From assembly GCF_016859285.1 (NCBI RefSeq), contig NC_053422.1, positions 13,129,501 to 13,193,500 of the forward strand: a DNA stretch of 64,000 bases, given 5' to 3'. The notes under the pieces are model-generated. The model searched no databases. It worked only from the letters and a program-made list of their open reading frames with translations, and was not told the DNA's origin. Of the stretch, positions 1-13,100 are shown one piece after another. Each line of letters starts with the position of its first letter. The stretch's first letter is position 1. The stretch is from Xiphias gladius (lineage: Eukaryota; Chordata; Actinopteri; Istiophoriformes; Xiphiidae). The position numbers and the translations under genes were made by a program.

Positions 1-18
1 CTTTGCTGTTCTGTGTAC

Positions 19-3000
19 CTCCATTCTCCAGGCCGGTGACATAGAGCTCCAGGTCAGACTCTGCATCCCACTCCCTGTCTCTGGGACTGGAACCTAACTG
101 CTTACTGAGGTCCTCCTCAATCATACGCAGGTCATCTGAGTCTAACGGTCGGCTGTGTACTCCACCACATGTTTCTGGCTCTTGGGGACAGAGGACAGAG
201 AAAATGGAATCATATATGCGTGAAAGAGAACCAGACATAGACCAAGTATGTTAATGAGACATTTACAGATTTCTGTGACCTTACTGTCTAGCTCTGAACT
301 ACAGAGGAAACAGCACAGGCTTGTTCAGGCTTATTATTCTGCGTCTCAGTGTATCTGTTCAGGGTCCTCTTGCCTTTGAAAGGTTTGACATTATATTGTA
401 TATTGCTAAAGCTTGTGGGCACACAATTACCTCCTAGTTTCTAGACACATAAGGAGTAATGAATAAGCAGTGAATTTGTGGTCTGAGTTTGTAAGTGCAT
501 GTAATGATGTAAACATCATTAGTACATTTTATTCATCATAAGCAGCAAGGAAAGAGAGAGAGTATTTTCCTTGCTCTGTTATTTAAAAGCAACTTTATTT
601 GTGGACAGCATATTACCCTGAAGGCTAGTGTCCATTTGAATATTATTTATTAATGATATCATAACAGGCCTATACTTTGACTGGCTTTTGCTTTCAGCCG
701 AATAAATCTCCATCTTTTAAATCACAGAGGCAAATGACATAATCACGATATATTAAAAACAGATCACAGATTCAAACTTAAAATTTTCATTAAAATGTCT
801 TTAAAAGTGTGGTCAAAACTGTTCAAAGTTCAACTGAAAAAGCAGGCAAAACCCTGCCTTTGCATTGGTTCATGTTCAGTTTATCAGAGTGCTTTAGTGT
901 ACCAGTGTCTATGCAGAGGGCTGCCAGCAGGTCTGTCAGATGGATTATTTGATCGGGAGCCAGCAGCATATGAACACAGCCCACCTTGCCATCCAACTCC
1001 AACTGATGAACAGAGAAAGAGAGACAGGATACAGAAGTCAATATGAGAGAACGGTTGTATTGACTAAACCTTCAGCGTGTTAAGAGTATGCACACACGAG
1101 TGTGCACACACACCTTTGGTCCAGGCAGCATGTCATTCTGTTTGATCTTGACGGTGGTCTCGATGAAACCGGAGCAGCTTCCTATGAGCAACGGCTGAGA
1201 TGGAGGACAGGGAGGGGCTACCGCGGGCTTTGCCTCCTCCTCTTCCACCTCTTCCACCTCTTCCTCTTCCTCCTCCTCTTCTTCCTCCTCCTCCTCCTCC
1301 TCCCCCCCTCCTTCACTTGCGGTTGCTGAATCTGGGTGTTCCTCCTCAGGAGGACTCTAAAAAATTGAGTCAAATCTTTGAGCATGTTTGGTTATAGACC
1401 AATGTTACCTAAAAGATTACCACTGGAGTTCTTGTCAGAATTGTAAGAGATATTGTGGAGATATTCACAAAAAGCCATTTGTTGTCATTTATTCATGTAC
1501 AAAATGAAAGTCAATTTTGAAGGGCCACACCAGTATGTTCCTCTGAGTTTAGAAATTAGCACAGTTATGTTTTTTAGGTTGCCACTGTCGACAAAAAAAC
1601 TTGTATTTTCTTTTTTTTTTCTGCTTCTGTACAGGCGTTACATACTAGTAATTTAAGTTGTACTTTGCAATGATAAATTAGCGCAAGAGAAAACAACTTA
1701 TTCTGTTTGGCCATCACTGCGGGATTACTTAAGTGAATTATCAAAGTCTGAACGAGGCTGAGACTTCCCCTGATCAAATTATAAGACCGTTACCCCTGTA
1801 AACCCCTCAGGTCCACATCAACAGCTCCTGGTCTGCTCTGGTTGTGGTGCAGAATGTTGTTTAAGCCTTTTGAGTTTTTACCCATTTCATCATTTTCATC
1901 CCCATTGTTAAATTTATTTATTCTTACTGTTTGTGTTTAGTTTACAATTATTCATAACATTACTTCTGTTAGTAAGTGAGCGAGTAAGTAAATTGAACAC
2001 ATTATAGACAGAACATCAAATTATTAATTATGATAGATAAGAGTGAAGGAAAAAAAATGGTAAAATAAAGTTAAAAAGAAACTAAATCAGACATAAAGAG
2101 TCCTTAGTAAGTGACTATGGTGTCCGTCACCTGCACTGTGCCGGTGCTGTCATAAAACAGCTGAACAGCACTCAGCTGGAGGATCTTGTGCAAGAAGGCG
2201 GGCGGCTGGTGGATGTCGACAGGCACGGCAGTCTGGCTAGCTGGATCTCGCATCGCCTCATCAAAGTACTCCAGCCTGAAGCAACACCATACAGACAAAC
2301 ACACACATTATTTAGCCCCATGACAAAAATGAAATACAGTATATGTGGGGAAAAAGTATTGATGTTAAGGACTGGAAAGAAAAAGGCTGCTGTTCCTCTA
2401 TTGCAAAAATGAAGAAGTAGCCACACCTGTATTGTGACAGCAAGCAAAGTTGTTTAAGGTGATGTGATATCCATTTTAAGAAAAAGCTCACAGTAACACT
2501 GATACACAGCAGAGAACTCTATCAAACTGTTCATGGGAATTATGCCACAGTTTTAAAATCAATATATCTGACAATGACATATTGATCAATACAAGTAGCA
2601 CTTAATATTGCAAGAGTAAGCACAGTTATATTGCAAGAGCCTTGATCTCATTAGGACAGATGACCAGAGAGACAACAGGAGCAGAAGCTTCCTGTTTAAT
2701 GAACACTATCACTGTAACATGCGTCACGGGACTCGGGATCGGTTGTTCTGTTAAAAATCAGGAGATTTGTTGAGATGACAGGGCCTTCTGGTCACTGACC
2801 CCAGATCAACTCAGCCATCCTGAGAAGCTTTGTCAATAAGCCAGGAAAACAAAAAGGGTTCAACAATGTCAAAGTAAAATGTCAACAGAGTCATGGAACA
2901 TGTGGGACATACAAGGACGTGGGTTTGATTTCAGATGTGGTAGCATTGTATTGTATTCCTACCTAACATGATTTTTAGTTTCCTTCATAGATTATTTTGC

Positions 3001-6000
3001 ATCTTTACTACAAAAGAGCCCTGGGCTTTACTATCTTTTTCTATGATGTTAAATTCTACTGTATTTTTGGGACAAAATTAACTGTAAATTAAAAAATGAA
3101 CTGAAAAATGTGTGTATCAACATTTTTATCTACTCAGATCTTCCCTCATGTGGACTGTGGGGGCAGGACAATAATTGGAAAATGTTCAAAGATATTTTAG
3201 TGAGAGAATACCCCACCCCTTCCCCCAAGTTAAAATATTACTGATCACAGACAGACATTTTAACACCCTGTTGTCAGTGATAAAAAGTGAAATACAGCAA
3301 AAAAAAAGAAAAAAAAAGAGAGCTGAGGGTATAAAACTGGATGATAGTATTAACAGGATCTAAAAATAATGCTGACTACTATGTTTTAGCTCATTCAGTG
3401 TAGTTTGTTCTGTCCTTTTGTCGCCTGAAGTGCTTCAGACTCACTTTGTGTTTCGGTTTGTACCCCCCCCCCCCAAACAAAGGCTACAGAGCGTTTTTAT
3501 GTCTTTATGACCTTGGCTGATTTATAAGAACACTTGTTTACATGTGTGCTTTGACAATGGAGGCCCACAATACTGTGTTACACTCTTGTTGTAACAGTGA
3601 AATGAGATAGGGCCTTTGAACATACTCAGAGGAGAGAATCAAAAATGCATAAATACAAAAAAACAGCACTGTTGGTTTCCAGAAACGTGTAATGTAATAT
3701 GCCCATAAAAAGCTTAGAAATTAAAATATATTTGATTTGCTAATTGATGCATTGTTTTCAATACAGTAAAAAAGCTGTTAAGGGTATAATTTTATGCCTC
3801 CTTAGGTTGAAACCACAACCAACTTACACGTTTTTGTTTTGATCCGGCCCAAAAAGACAGAATAAATACACAGTTCGTTTGAACCATATGCCATAACTCA
3901 TGAAAAAAGACCAAATATTAGGATGAAAGATGCAGATTTTTTAGTTTCACCCTTGTCCCATTAAAGCTATAGCCGGTGTTAAAAGGTAAAAATGAGAGTG
4001 GAAATTACATGTTTAACAGCTTTGCGTGTACTTTGTTCTTTTGCAGAATTAATCGTACGAGTCTTCGGTGCCAATCCCCTTCATTAAAAGGCAATTCAGG
4101 TAGGATTTTCTATAAATATATTATTGCCAAATGAACCATAAAAGTGACCTTTGACCTTGCTTTTCTGAATGCCCCATGAGCTGCTCTCTTTCACTATGTT
4201 TCTGTAACAATAGTATCACCAGTAATATTATACATTTCTTGTTTTGAAGATGTTTTCATTAGTATTTCAAAATGTGATGAAAATTAATCAACTACACTAT
4301 GTATAAATTCTACATTTACTGTAGTATTAAGAAAGAGAATACATAGAATTCTAAAAAATACCAAATAAAGGACACAAAATCATGGAGGAGGAGCAATGAT
4401 CAAGAGGTCTTTCACTGGAAAAAAAAATAGTCCAGATTTTCATCATTTTTTTGAAGTGAATCTTGAAACGTTAGCTCCAACCTACCGTTTGATGTGCACC
4501 TCTAAGGCAACGCCTGTTTCCAGGTCCAGGGGCTGGTGCTCGATGCGGACGATAGTGTCTAGAAAGGTGACTTTAATACGACGAAGGACTGCGCACACAG
4601 ATGAGATGAGAGACATGCAAAGTTTCATTAGAACTGATCTTTCAACTCATCTCTCTTTAGTTGTGAGTGTGTGTTTAGTGTGGTTTTTTGATTGGAGAAA
4701 TATTCCCACTAATCTTGTCAGAAAATTTTTGATGTATGCACACTGTCCCTTGTTTACAAAGTGAGGACACACACAGCTTTGACTCACCCGTCTCAATGGT
4801 TTGTGCAAACATCTCTAGCCCCTCCAGTGGGGCAGGCGGCTCCTCGGACGCCTCTGGGGGGTCCTTCAGGCACTCCTTTGCCAGCTGCATGCTGGAGGTC
4901 ATGCTGGATGACCAGCCCTGGGAGTCCCAACCCCCACCTGAGTGCATGGGATTCAGTGATTTCTGTACTTCAGGGCTGGTGTGTAAACTGAAGATATATA
5001 TATATATATAACTGAAGATTCAAAATCAGCCTTGCATTGGCCATTTACACTCCTTTACCTTTATTCTCTCTTTGCTTTGACAGAGACGTAGTGTAACTAA
5101 ACATGTGTGCACTACCTTGGTGACTTGGACACTTAATACATCCAATGCAAGCATGTGACATACAATTGTGACATTAAATTAACAATTTACACATGGAGAT
5201 TTTTAGAGCCCCGGCTGTGTTTTCTGTAGACCAGTGCAGGGCTGAGAGAATTACTTGAGATGGTCAGGAAATTAATTATTAAAATAGATGACAGTCAGTC
5301 ATTTCACTCATTTTTTAAGCAAAAACACAAACAATTATCTGGTGCCAATAACTCAGATTTGCGGATTTTCTGTTGTTCTTCGTCATATATGACAGTTAAT
5401 TGATTATTTTGGGTTTTTTTGGACTGTTGCTCTGACAAAACAATTTGACTATGGCAGCTTGGCCTGTAGGAAAGCATAACGAACCTTGATTAACTGAGAA
5501 AAGAATATGGAGATTATGTGATAAATTTGAAGCTGTAGAGAAGTGGTCTGATTAAAAGACCACACAGAGGTCTGCACAAATGACCAATGGAATTTTAGTG
5601 AAATGATCCTACCTAGATGTATGGGGCCCTCCACCCTCATTCACATCCTGATGTTTACATATTTTTCTATAGCACTTAAATATTAAATCTTACCAAATGG
5701 ACACTTATCTCTGCTCATCTGCATAACAAGAGGTCTAGTGCACGAACAGGGACAAAATAGTCTTAATAATCATGATTTTGGACCACACTCGTCAAATTGT
5801 GACGGCATGGGTAGATCTGATAAACCCTAGAAGATCCCCTCTCTCAACCTGTTGTGGACTGATGTGTGTTTGGTGGAAGACCCAAAACAGAAATCCCACA
5901 GGTTGACTCAAGAAGTTGTTTGTAAACTGAACTTACTGGTTCGGTACTTGGGTCGACATGTTATCTGAAGACCAGAAACTTCTAAAGTGCAGTGATCGGT

Positions 6001-6674
6001 CAGGAGAGCTTGCCAGGGGATGGTCACTGCTATGCTGCTCACAAAGCCATCCACTATCTCCAGAGGAGCTCCCAGAGACTCCAAAAGCTCATTGACCGCC
6101 TGGAGTAAAGAGGAAACACTGAGTCAGGGGTGGGGAAGAAATACAAAGTGAAAGAAATGAGAACAACTGGTTTCATATTTGTCTCATCCCTCTGGATTTA
6201 GCCTTATAAAGCAAAAGAAGTGCACACTTAGCATGACAGGGGCAGAGTATATCTTATCTGAGTGTTTAGAAACTAGTGACAGAGACGCAGCTAATCTGGG
6301 GGTCTGCTGATGTGTTTCCCATACGTGCATTTCCTCGAAGAAATGCGAGCTAGCTTAAGGGCATGACGTTGGAGATTGTTGTTGAGCTCGAGTGCAGTTG
6401 CGAAACAGTCGAGGGTACACGAGTTCGACAAAAACACACGGTGACTACCGCTGTGGTGGTGGAAAGTTGACATCCACCGCCTCCTCTCTTTATCCAAACT
6501 CACCCAGACATCGAGGTTGATTTCCTTGATGACGCCGCTGCCGTTGTAAAGGTCCAAGCCCAGCTGGTCCAGGCTCAGTCGTTCCTGCAAAAAGTGACCG
6601 AGGTAGTGCTGCAAGAGGTACCGACAGGCCCGCTTCTTGATTGAGCCCGACCAGGGGAAAAGCCAGCGAGACAT
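19..6674 (-). CDS. atg2a: Autophagy-related protein 2A, 5' portion (coding exons 1-8)
   Basis: ATG2 proteins are long bridge-like lipid transfer proteins that feed phospholipid from the ER to the growing phagophore and also act at lipid droplets. Eight coding exons are visible on the minus strand: 6504-6674, 5937-6099, 4788-4937, 4486-4588, 2131-2275, 1114-1356, 903-1002 and 19-174 (or 19-180, two AG acceptors 6 nt apart). They keep one frame and give about 410 residues; a donor at the left edge shows the gene runs on outside the window (human ATG2A is about 1,900 aa). The start was chosen at MSRWLFPWSGSIKK because it matches the conserved chorein N-terminus; an upstream in-frame Met at 6767 lacks homology. 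Recognisable blocks are LEIVDGFVSSIAVTIPWQAL, GLEMFAQTIETG, LRRIKVTFLDTIVRIEH, VDIHQPPAFLHKILQLSAV and IGSCSGFIETTVKIKQND. Exon 6 carries a long Glu run absent from the human protein. ATG2A was preferred over ATG2B on wording and synteny. Confidence 0.93.
1240..1308 (-). repeat. GAG/GAA trinucleotide run coding for poly-Glu in atg2a exon 6
   Basis: The coding strand shows nearly uninterrupted GAG and GAA codons with two GTG, giving about 24 residues of Glu with two Val. It lies between a Ser/Pro/Glu segment and the conserved IGSCSGF block. The plus-strand CTC/TTC pattern also produces spurious Leu/Pro-rich frames. Confidence 0.85.
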
Positions 6675-7130
6675 AGGGCCAGAGAGAGCGGGGAGAGGGA
6701 GCGAAGAGGCGGCGGAGGAGAACGAGTGCGACCGCAGTCCTCTGGCAACTGCATAACAGACTAACACAAAGTGTGCAAAAACAAGGAATGAGCCACAGCT
6801 AGCTACAGGGGGCTAAGGAAGGGGAAAACTGTAACTCTACTTCTCCCCTAGGCTTGACACAAAAACTAAAAAATCCTTTGTGCCAGGACCGACGAGGCTC
6901 CCACGCTACTTGACGAGACGTTGCTCCAACTGTTTGTGGCTGTCTCGGCTCATATTTTCGGTACGTTTGAGTCGAATCGGAGCGACAGGTCCTGTTGGTG
7001 CGTATCTCTTGTTTCAAGGGTTGTTTATTGTTATCACACGCCAACTGATGGTATGGTGAACGTACTTGCGTCATGCGTCACCGTGACGGAAGGAAAAACC
7101 CGGAAAACCGACGTGATTCGAGTCAGGCGC
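6675..7130 (-). promoter_or_regulatory. Probable atg2a promoter / 5' UTR, CpG-rich
   Basis: The stretch directly upstream of the atg2a start is richer in CpG than the AT-rich DNA on both sides, with several CG dinucleotides at 6870-7130. No TATA box or diagnostic element was identified, so the call rests on position and composition. Confidence 0.4.
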
Positions 7131-7139
7131 CATCTTTGT

Positions 7140-7262
7140 AAGGTCAAAAGCTGTATAACAATAATGAGAGTAATAATACAAATAATAATTATAATAATGG
7201 GATGAATAATAATACTAATAAAATTAAATGTAATAATAGTAATGATAATCGTAATAATTGAA
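7140..7262. repeat. AAT-rich simple sequence
   Basis: Degenerate (AAT)n tract with interruptions, next to the 3' end of the LINE remnant. It may have grown from the retroelement's terminal simple repeat. Confidence 0.6.
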
Positions 7263-9180
7263 CAGTGGGTGTTGAGCAGGATCATGGGGGCAGTAGGTGG
7301 TGTGCAGTCACAGATCCAGACTGCAGCCCCAGGGGCAGAAATACCTGCAGAAAGCGACAGGAGGAGAGAGGAGAGATGAGAAAGCACAAAACTATGGTAG
7401 AGAGAAGAGGTCAAGTTAGTAACAAGCACTGATGGGAAATGAATGCGTACAGATGGAGAGGAATAGGAGGAGAGAGGAGCTCGGTGCATCATAGGAAGTC
7501 CCCTGGCAGTCTAGGCCTATAGCAGCATAACGAGGGGGTGGTTCAAGCCAAGCCTGAGCCAGCCCTAACTAAGAGCTTTATCAAAAAGATGGGTTTTAAG
7601 CCTACTCTTGAATGTGGAGAGGGTGTCTACCTCCCAGACCCAAACTGGAAGATGGTTACACAGTAGAGGAGCCTGATTACTGAAGGCTCTGCTGCAGCAT
7701 TCTGGATCAGCTGGAGAGTATTTAAAGATTTGTTGGGACAGCCTGATAATAAGGAGTTGCAATAATCCGGCCTAAAAGTAACAAAAGCATGGACTAGTTT
7801 TTCTGCATCTTTTTGAGACAGGATGTGCCTGATTTTTGCAATGTTATGTGGGTGAAAAAAGGCAGTCCTTGAGGTTTGTTTTATGTGGGGGTTAAAGGTC
7901 ATATCCTGATCAAAGATAACTACAAGATTCCTAACAGTGTTGGTGGAGGCCAGGGCAATGCCATCTAAAGTAACTATATCATTAGATAATGTTTTTTTAT
8001 GAGGCGTTGGGGGCCAAGAACAATAACTTCAGTTTTGTATGAGTTTAACAGCAGAAAGTCTCTGGTCATCCAGGTCTTTATGTCCTTAAGGTCTGCTTGA
8101 AGTTTAGCTAACTGGTTTCATCGGGCTTCATTGACAAATATGGGTATCAACTGGGTATCATCTGCATAACAATGGAATTTTATGGAGTGTTTCCTAATAA
8201 TATTGCCTAAAGGAAGCATATATAAGGTGAATATAACTGGTCCAAGCACAGAACCTTGTGGAACTCTGTGACTAACTTTTGAGTATGTGGAGGATTTATC
8301 GTTAACGTGCACAAACTGAAATCGAACTGACAAACAGGACTTAAACCAGTTTAGAGCAGTTCCTTTAATGCCAATTAAATGTTCCAGTCTATGTAATAGG
8401 ATATGATGGACAATGGTATTACATGCAGCAATAGGATCTAACAAGACAAGTAGAGACAAAAGTCCTTTGTCCTATGCAATCATAGGGTCATTTGTTACTT
8501 TCACCAGTGCTGTCTGTCTAAACTCTGACTGAAAATCCTCAAACTATTATGTAAAAAGTCACACAACTGGTCGGTGACAGCTTTTTCAAGGATCTTAGCG
8601 AGAAAGGGAAGGTTAAATATGGGTCTACAGTATAGTTGGCTAAAACATCTGGATCAAGAGTATGCTTTTTAAGAATAGGTTTAATTACAGCTGTTTTGAA
8701 GGAGTTTAAAGGAGTGATGCATAGCCTGTCAATAAAGACATCTTGGTTATATCTAGTAAAGAAGTGCTAACTAAGTGTAAAACTTCCTTAAGTAACCTAG
8801 TTGGGATGGGTTAAACAGAGAAGTTGATGGTCTAGATGAAGACATTGTTGAAGTTAGTTGGCGAAGGTCGATGGGAGAAAAACTGTCAAAGTGTATATCA
8901 GGTTCTACAGCTGTTTTCTATGGTTCCTGAGTTTGAAGATAAATCAACACCGGTTGAGGGCAGGAGGTGGTGATTCCAATAGTTAGTATTTTATCATTAA
9001 AGGACCTCATGAAATCATCACTGCTGAGAGCTATAGGAATACATGGATCAATGGAGCTATAACTCTATCAGCCTGCCTACAGTGCTGAAAAGAAACCTAG
9101 GGTTGTTTTTATTTTCCTCTATTAAAATCCTAACTCAGGGTCCAGTTACTGGCTTAAGGATAACTACTTAGAACCTTATA
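7260..9180 (-). mobile_element. Degenerate L2-type LINE (reverse transcriptase and 3' end)
   Basis: Read on the minus strand, broken frames resemble a non-LTR reverse transcriptase. The N-terminal part (near 8560-8720) resembles AVIKPILKKHTLDPDV. The palm follows at 8118-8459, with SVLGPVIFTLYMLPLGN and the catalytic box as YADDTQL. Downstream come HNIAKIRHILSQKDAEKL (7627-7902) and the C-terminal LSTFKSRLKTHLFDKALS (7565-7640). The substitution of Ala-Cys-Asn for the usual Ala-Phe-Asp in the 8118-8459 frame, frameshifts and an internal deletion show the copy is dead. The region 7260-7560 looks like its 3' untranslated tail. L2 clade is my best assignment; CR1-like is the alternative. Confidence 0.8.
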
Positions 9181-9194
9181 ACTAAATGCTTCAG

Positions 9195-9229
<35 letters not shown>

Positions 9230-10102
9230 GTCCATGTACAAGCCTGGAAAGATAATGACAAAAACCCAACTATGGAACCATTATCCCATAGCTGTGTTTA
9301 AACCTGTTTAACCTGTTTTTTTTATCTGCTGTTATAATTATTTTTATAAAGTAAATAATGTAACGTTCAAAATCACCACCTAATAATTAGAATAGACTCC
9401 CTCTATTTCTCATCATTTTAGCAACTGGAATGGATACTTTGGTTCCAGGTCTCTGCATCAGAATTTTTATTTCTTTATGTTTTGGGCAATATCAAATTTT
9501 TAATGTAACAACTATGTTTTTACAGCCATAATTATGTCCACTTACTAGCATTTTCTTTTGAAGAGTTTGCTCAGCTGTCATGAAGACAAGTACCTAACTA
9601 CATAAATTGATGTAGACTGTGAGAGGTGGTTGAGAGCTCCAGAAAATGCCAGTGACTGGACCTTGAGTTAGGATTTTTTTTTTAAGTATTTAGTATTTAC
9701 CAAGTTTATGAATAAACTTTCACACTCAATATTTTGTTCTTATTGTGACTGAAGTGAAATGTATCAGTTGTGTGACAAAATATTTTTATTGTTAAAACAC
9801 AATACAACAAATTAAGATGAACAAAGTTAGCCATCTGTCTTTATTCCTATGAAAACATGTAGTGATTTCTATACAAATGATCCGAAACTATGGTAACGAT
9901 GACAACCAAAGACTGTACCATAACATCAGTCTTACTGTGAAACTGTTGACATTTAGCTGCTAAAACAAAACAATAACTAAAGTAAAATAAACTTGATCTA
10001 CATCATTTTTAATAAAACAAAAAGTCAACAGTAAAGGATAAAACAAAAGCCATAAATAAAATTACTTCAGATTTTATTTCACAGAAGCATGATTTAATTC
10101 TT
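9181..10102. other. AT-rich intergenic DNA and nxf1 3' flank
   Basis: Contains an A-run of about 28 bases at 9199-9226 next to the LINE remnant and otherwise AT-rich unique-looking sequence. Close to nxf1, TTTATT at 10073-10078 (AATAAA on the gene strand) could serve as a polyadenylation signal about 25 nt past the stop. No gene seen. Confidence 0.5.
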
Positions 10103-13100
10103 CATTTTATGAACGCAACATCAGGGATCTGGCCTTCCGTCTGGAAAGAGAAAAAAAGCATTTTAGAGCCTTGCTATGAAAATGATAACACCTGTATGGA
10201 AATTAAAATGAATCAATTTAAGCCATGTTACCTTTAACTGAGTGAAGATTTGTGCTGCTCTGTTGAAGTCCCACTCATTGTCTTGCAGACACCTGTGACG
10301 GAGAACGAGTGTTTAGTTGTATTAAATTAAGTGAATAAATGATGTCATGCAACATTGCCAACGCTAAATGCACAAAAACAAGACATACTTCTGGGACCAT
10401 TCCAGGTTCATGCCAGACTTCTGTGAGAAGGCAGTAAGCATCTCCTGCTGCGGTGCGGTGAGGGTGGGGACAGGGCTGGAAGATGGAGTCGGGGCGGGAG
10501 CCACAAAGGCACGCCGGATCTCCTCTGTTGTTGCCATTCGGATGAAAAGCTGGTCGTTCACTATGCACAAACTGTGGCACAGGAGAAACACAGACAGACA
10601 ATGAAGTTTGAATATTTCAGGTATTTCAGGAGGTGGTGGACTTCCACCTCTTGACATATTTCACAATTTACCATTAGGTTCACCAGCCACGTACACTCAA
10701 TTGTCAGGTTCTTAGGCTCACCTAGCTAAAGACAATGAAATATATATGTTCAATATTCAGTTTTTATTGAACCTTTTGGTCACTATGTTATTCAAAAAAC
10801 AGATTCAAAATACTTAAGTTCAATTAATTTTAACTTTGGTTAGACCTCTACTGCTCAGGAAAGAATCTGGGTGCCTGGATGTTTTAGAAAATCATTTAAG
10901 ACTACCAGAAACTGATTTTAGGACTAACTGTGGAAAAAATTCAGCACAATGAATTATAGCTGGCGGTAGTTATGAAACTAAAAATCTGGCGCATCGGGTG
11001 GCTTAGTGGTTCAGACACATATCAGATAACCATTCCCTGTGAAACCCCCCCATTTCTGCCTTTCCCTGTTTATATCTATATTGTAAACTCTCCAATAAAA
11101 GCAAAATGCAAAAATAAATAAACAAATGAATGATTGGATAAATAAATAAATAACCCTAAATTGTTATGAAGTCAGTGTTTTTTGCACACAAAGCTTTGTA
11201 TTCATTGCTGTTAAAGCAGACAAGACAGGGGTGTCATTTTCTTGATGATCCACAACGGTTGTTACTATGTTTGTACTGTGAAACACCCACTTTCACAGGG
11301 AAAAACAAGATGGACAACAGGTGATGACGGAAACCACTGGGAGGTTGGTGAACTTACCCAGAACCCCCCGCTGGGACTGTGATGAAAACTCGAGAGAAGG
11401 CCATGGTGGAGTCTCGGGATTTACCATCAACAGCAACTGAAGAACAGACACGACACAAATTAGTTACAAGATCAACACCACTTACTTTTGCATTGGATGA
11501 GAACCACATTTAAAAATCACGAGGAGCAAGCAACTCACCTTCTTTGAAAACTCCACTCACTGTGAATGACAGTAGTGTGTTCTGTAAACAGAACACATTT
11601 TGGAGAATTAATACAGAGAAATGATTCACGGTGAGGCTAATGACAAGTGCCGGCCAACAGAAAAAACATGAACTCACTGTGTAAGTGTTTACGTCAACAG
11701 TAAAGGAGGCGATGTTGTGCTGAGTTTTGGGCAGCTCGTTGAGGAAAGCCACCACGTTCAGTCGGGTGTGCTTCAGCAGTCGAAATCTCATTGCTACAGG
11801 AGGTGAGATTCAGAGAAGGAAAACGTCAAATCACAAAATATTCAGTCTCAACAATTCAGAATCCCCGACAAGTCAACAGCCCAATGGGTAATGTGCCAAA
11901 GTCCCATCAATGAAAATGAGGCTGTCACTGCTAGGTAGTTGCTGGGATACAGCCCCTGTAGACCTGACAAGTAATCCCCACCTATTCACTGAGTTGCACA
12001 TGTCAGTTTGTTTCTTTCTTGCTTTTTCCCTCCCTGGATGGTGGATTGCGTGACCGTGTACATATGTATAGTGTGTGTGTGTGTATGTGTATAAAATAAT
12101 GTTTAACCCCATATTAGAATGTTTAATTGGTATTATTCGATATTATCCCTGTGTAGATTATAGTAATGATATTTTACTAAATCCTGTACTTTGTTTCTTT
12201 ATCATTTCTGTTCATTGCAGACCGCTGATAGTACTACCCATTCCACGATCAGTAAAAGATGTTAACTGCATCAGATGCCTCGATCTGAGTTATTTCCATT
12301 CAACATAGGGGCCCTTAGGTCTCCAACCTACTTTCTAACTGGAGTAATATCTGAAAGTTTACTCATCCAGTCTAATTAATATCCAGGAGTTGACCCCCCA
12401 CGAATGGTAAACTCACTAGAGTCTTTGATCCTTTTCAGGTTTCGACTGTCTTTGTGATACTCTCCCAGACTGCTCCTAAACACCAGTGGAGAGAGACAGA
12501 TAGAATCAATGTGAATACAGCTGAGACTCAGATAGGGAGGTGTCAGGAGTGGGATCAGTGATAAATGAATGACTAAATAAAATTCTAACAGTGGAAAAAC
12601 TGAAAAACAATACATCCCATTCCTTCATGTTTAATCAGTAACATGTATGCAGAAGTGTGTGTCTTTGAGTGTATTCTTACCTGGAGGGGTTCTGGGTGGA
12701 GTAAGGTGTTGTAAGGGATAACGATGCTCCATCATGGTAAGCATCCAGAAGCGGTTGTCTGTCCCCAGAGTCATATATACTGTAGTACCTGCAACACAGT
12801 CACATATAACAGTCAGTTGTTTCTGTGTTGTTCTGTGATTCTCTCTTGCCCACAAACCTTTTCCTGGAAATGAAGTTGTACAAAAAGCAGTACTGGTTAA
12901 CAAGCCACTAGCTGGGTCACATCACCAGTGCATTAACCCTGGAATACAGGCCCCCTCAGCTGACTATTAATAAAAAGGTAGAAACTCACTGTTGCAAGAA
13001 GCGAAGGATGAGAGCCTTGATTTCATCGGAGCCATAACAGCTGCCCTGGATTGTCAAATGGAAAAACATTTGTTAGGCACATAAAGGAGACAACAGTTGT

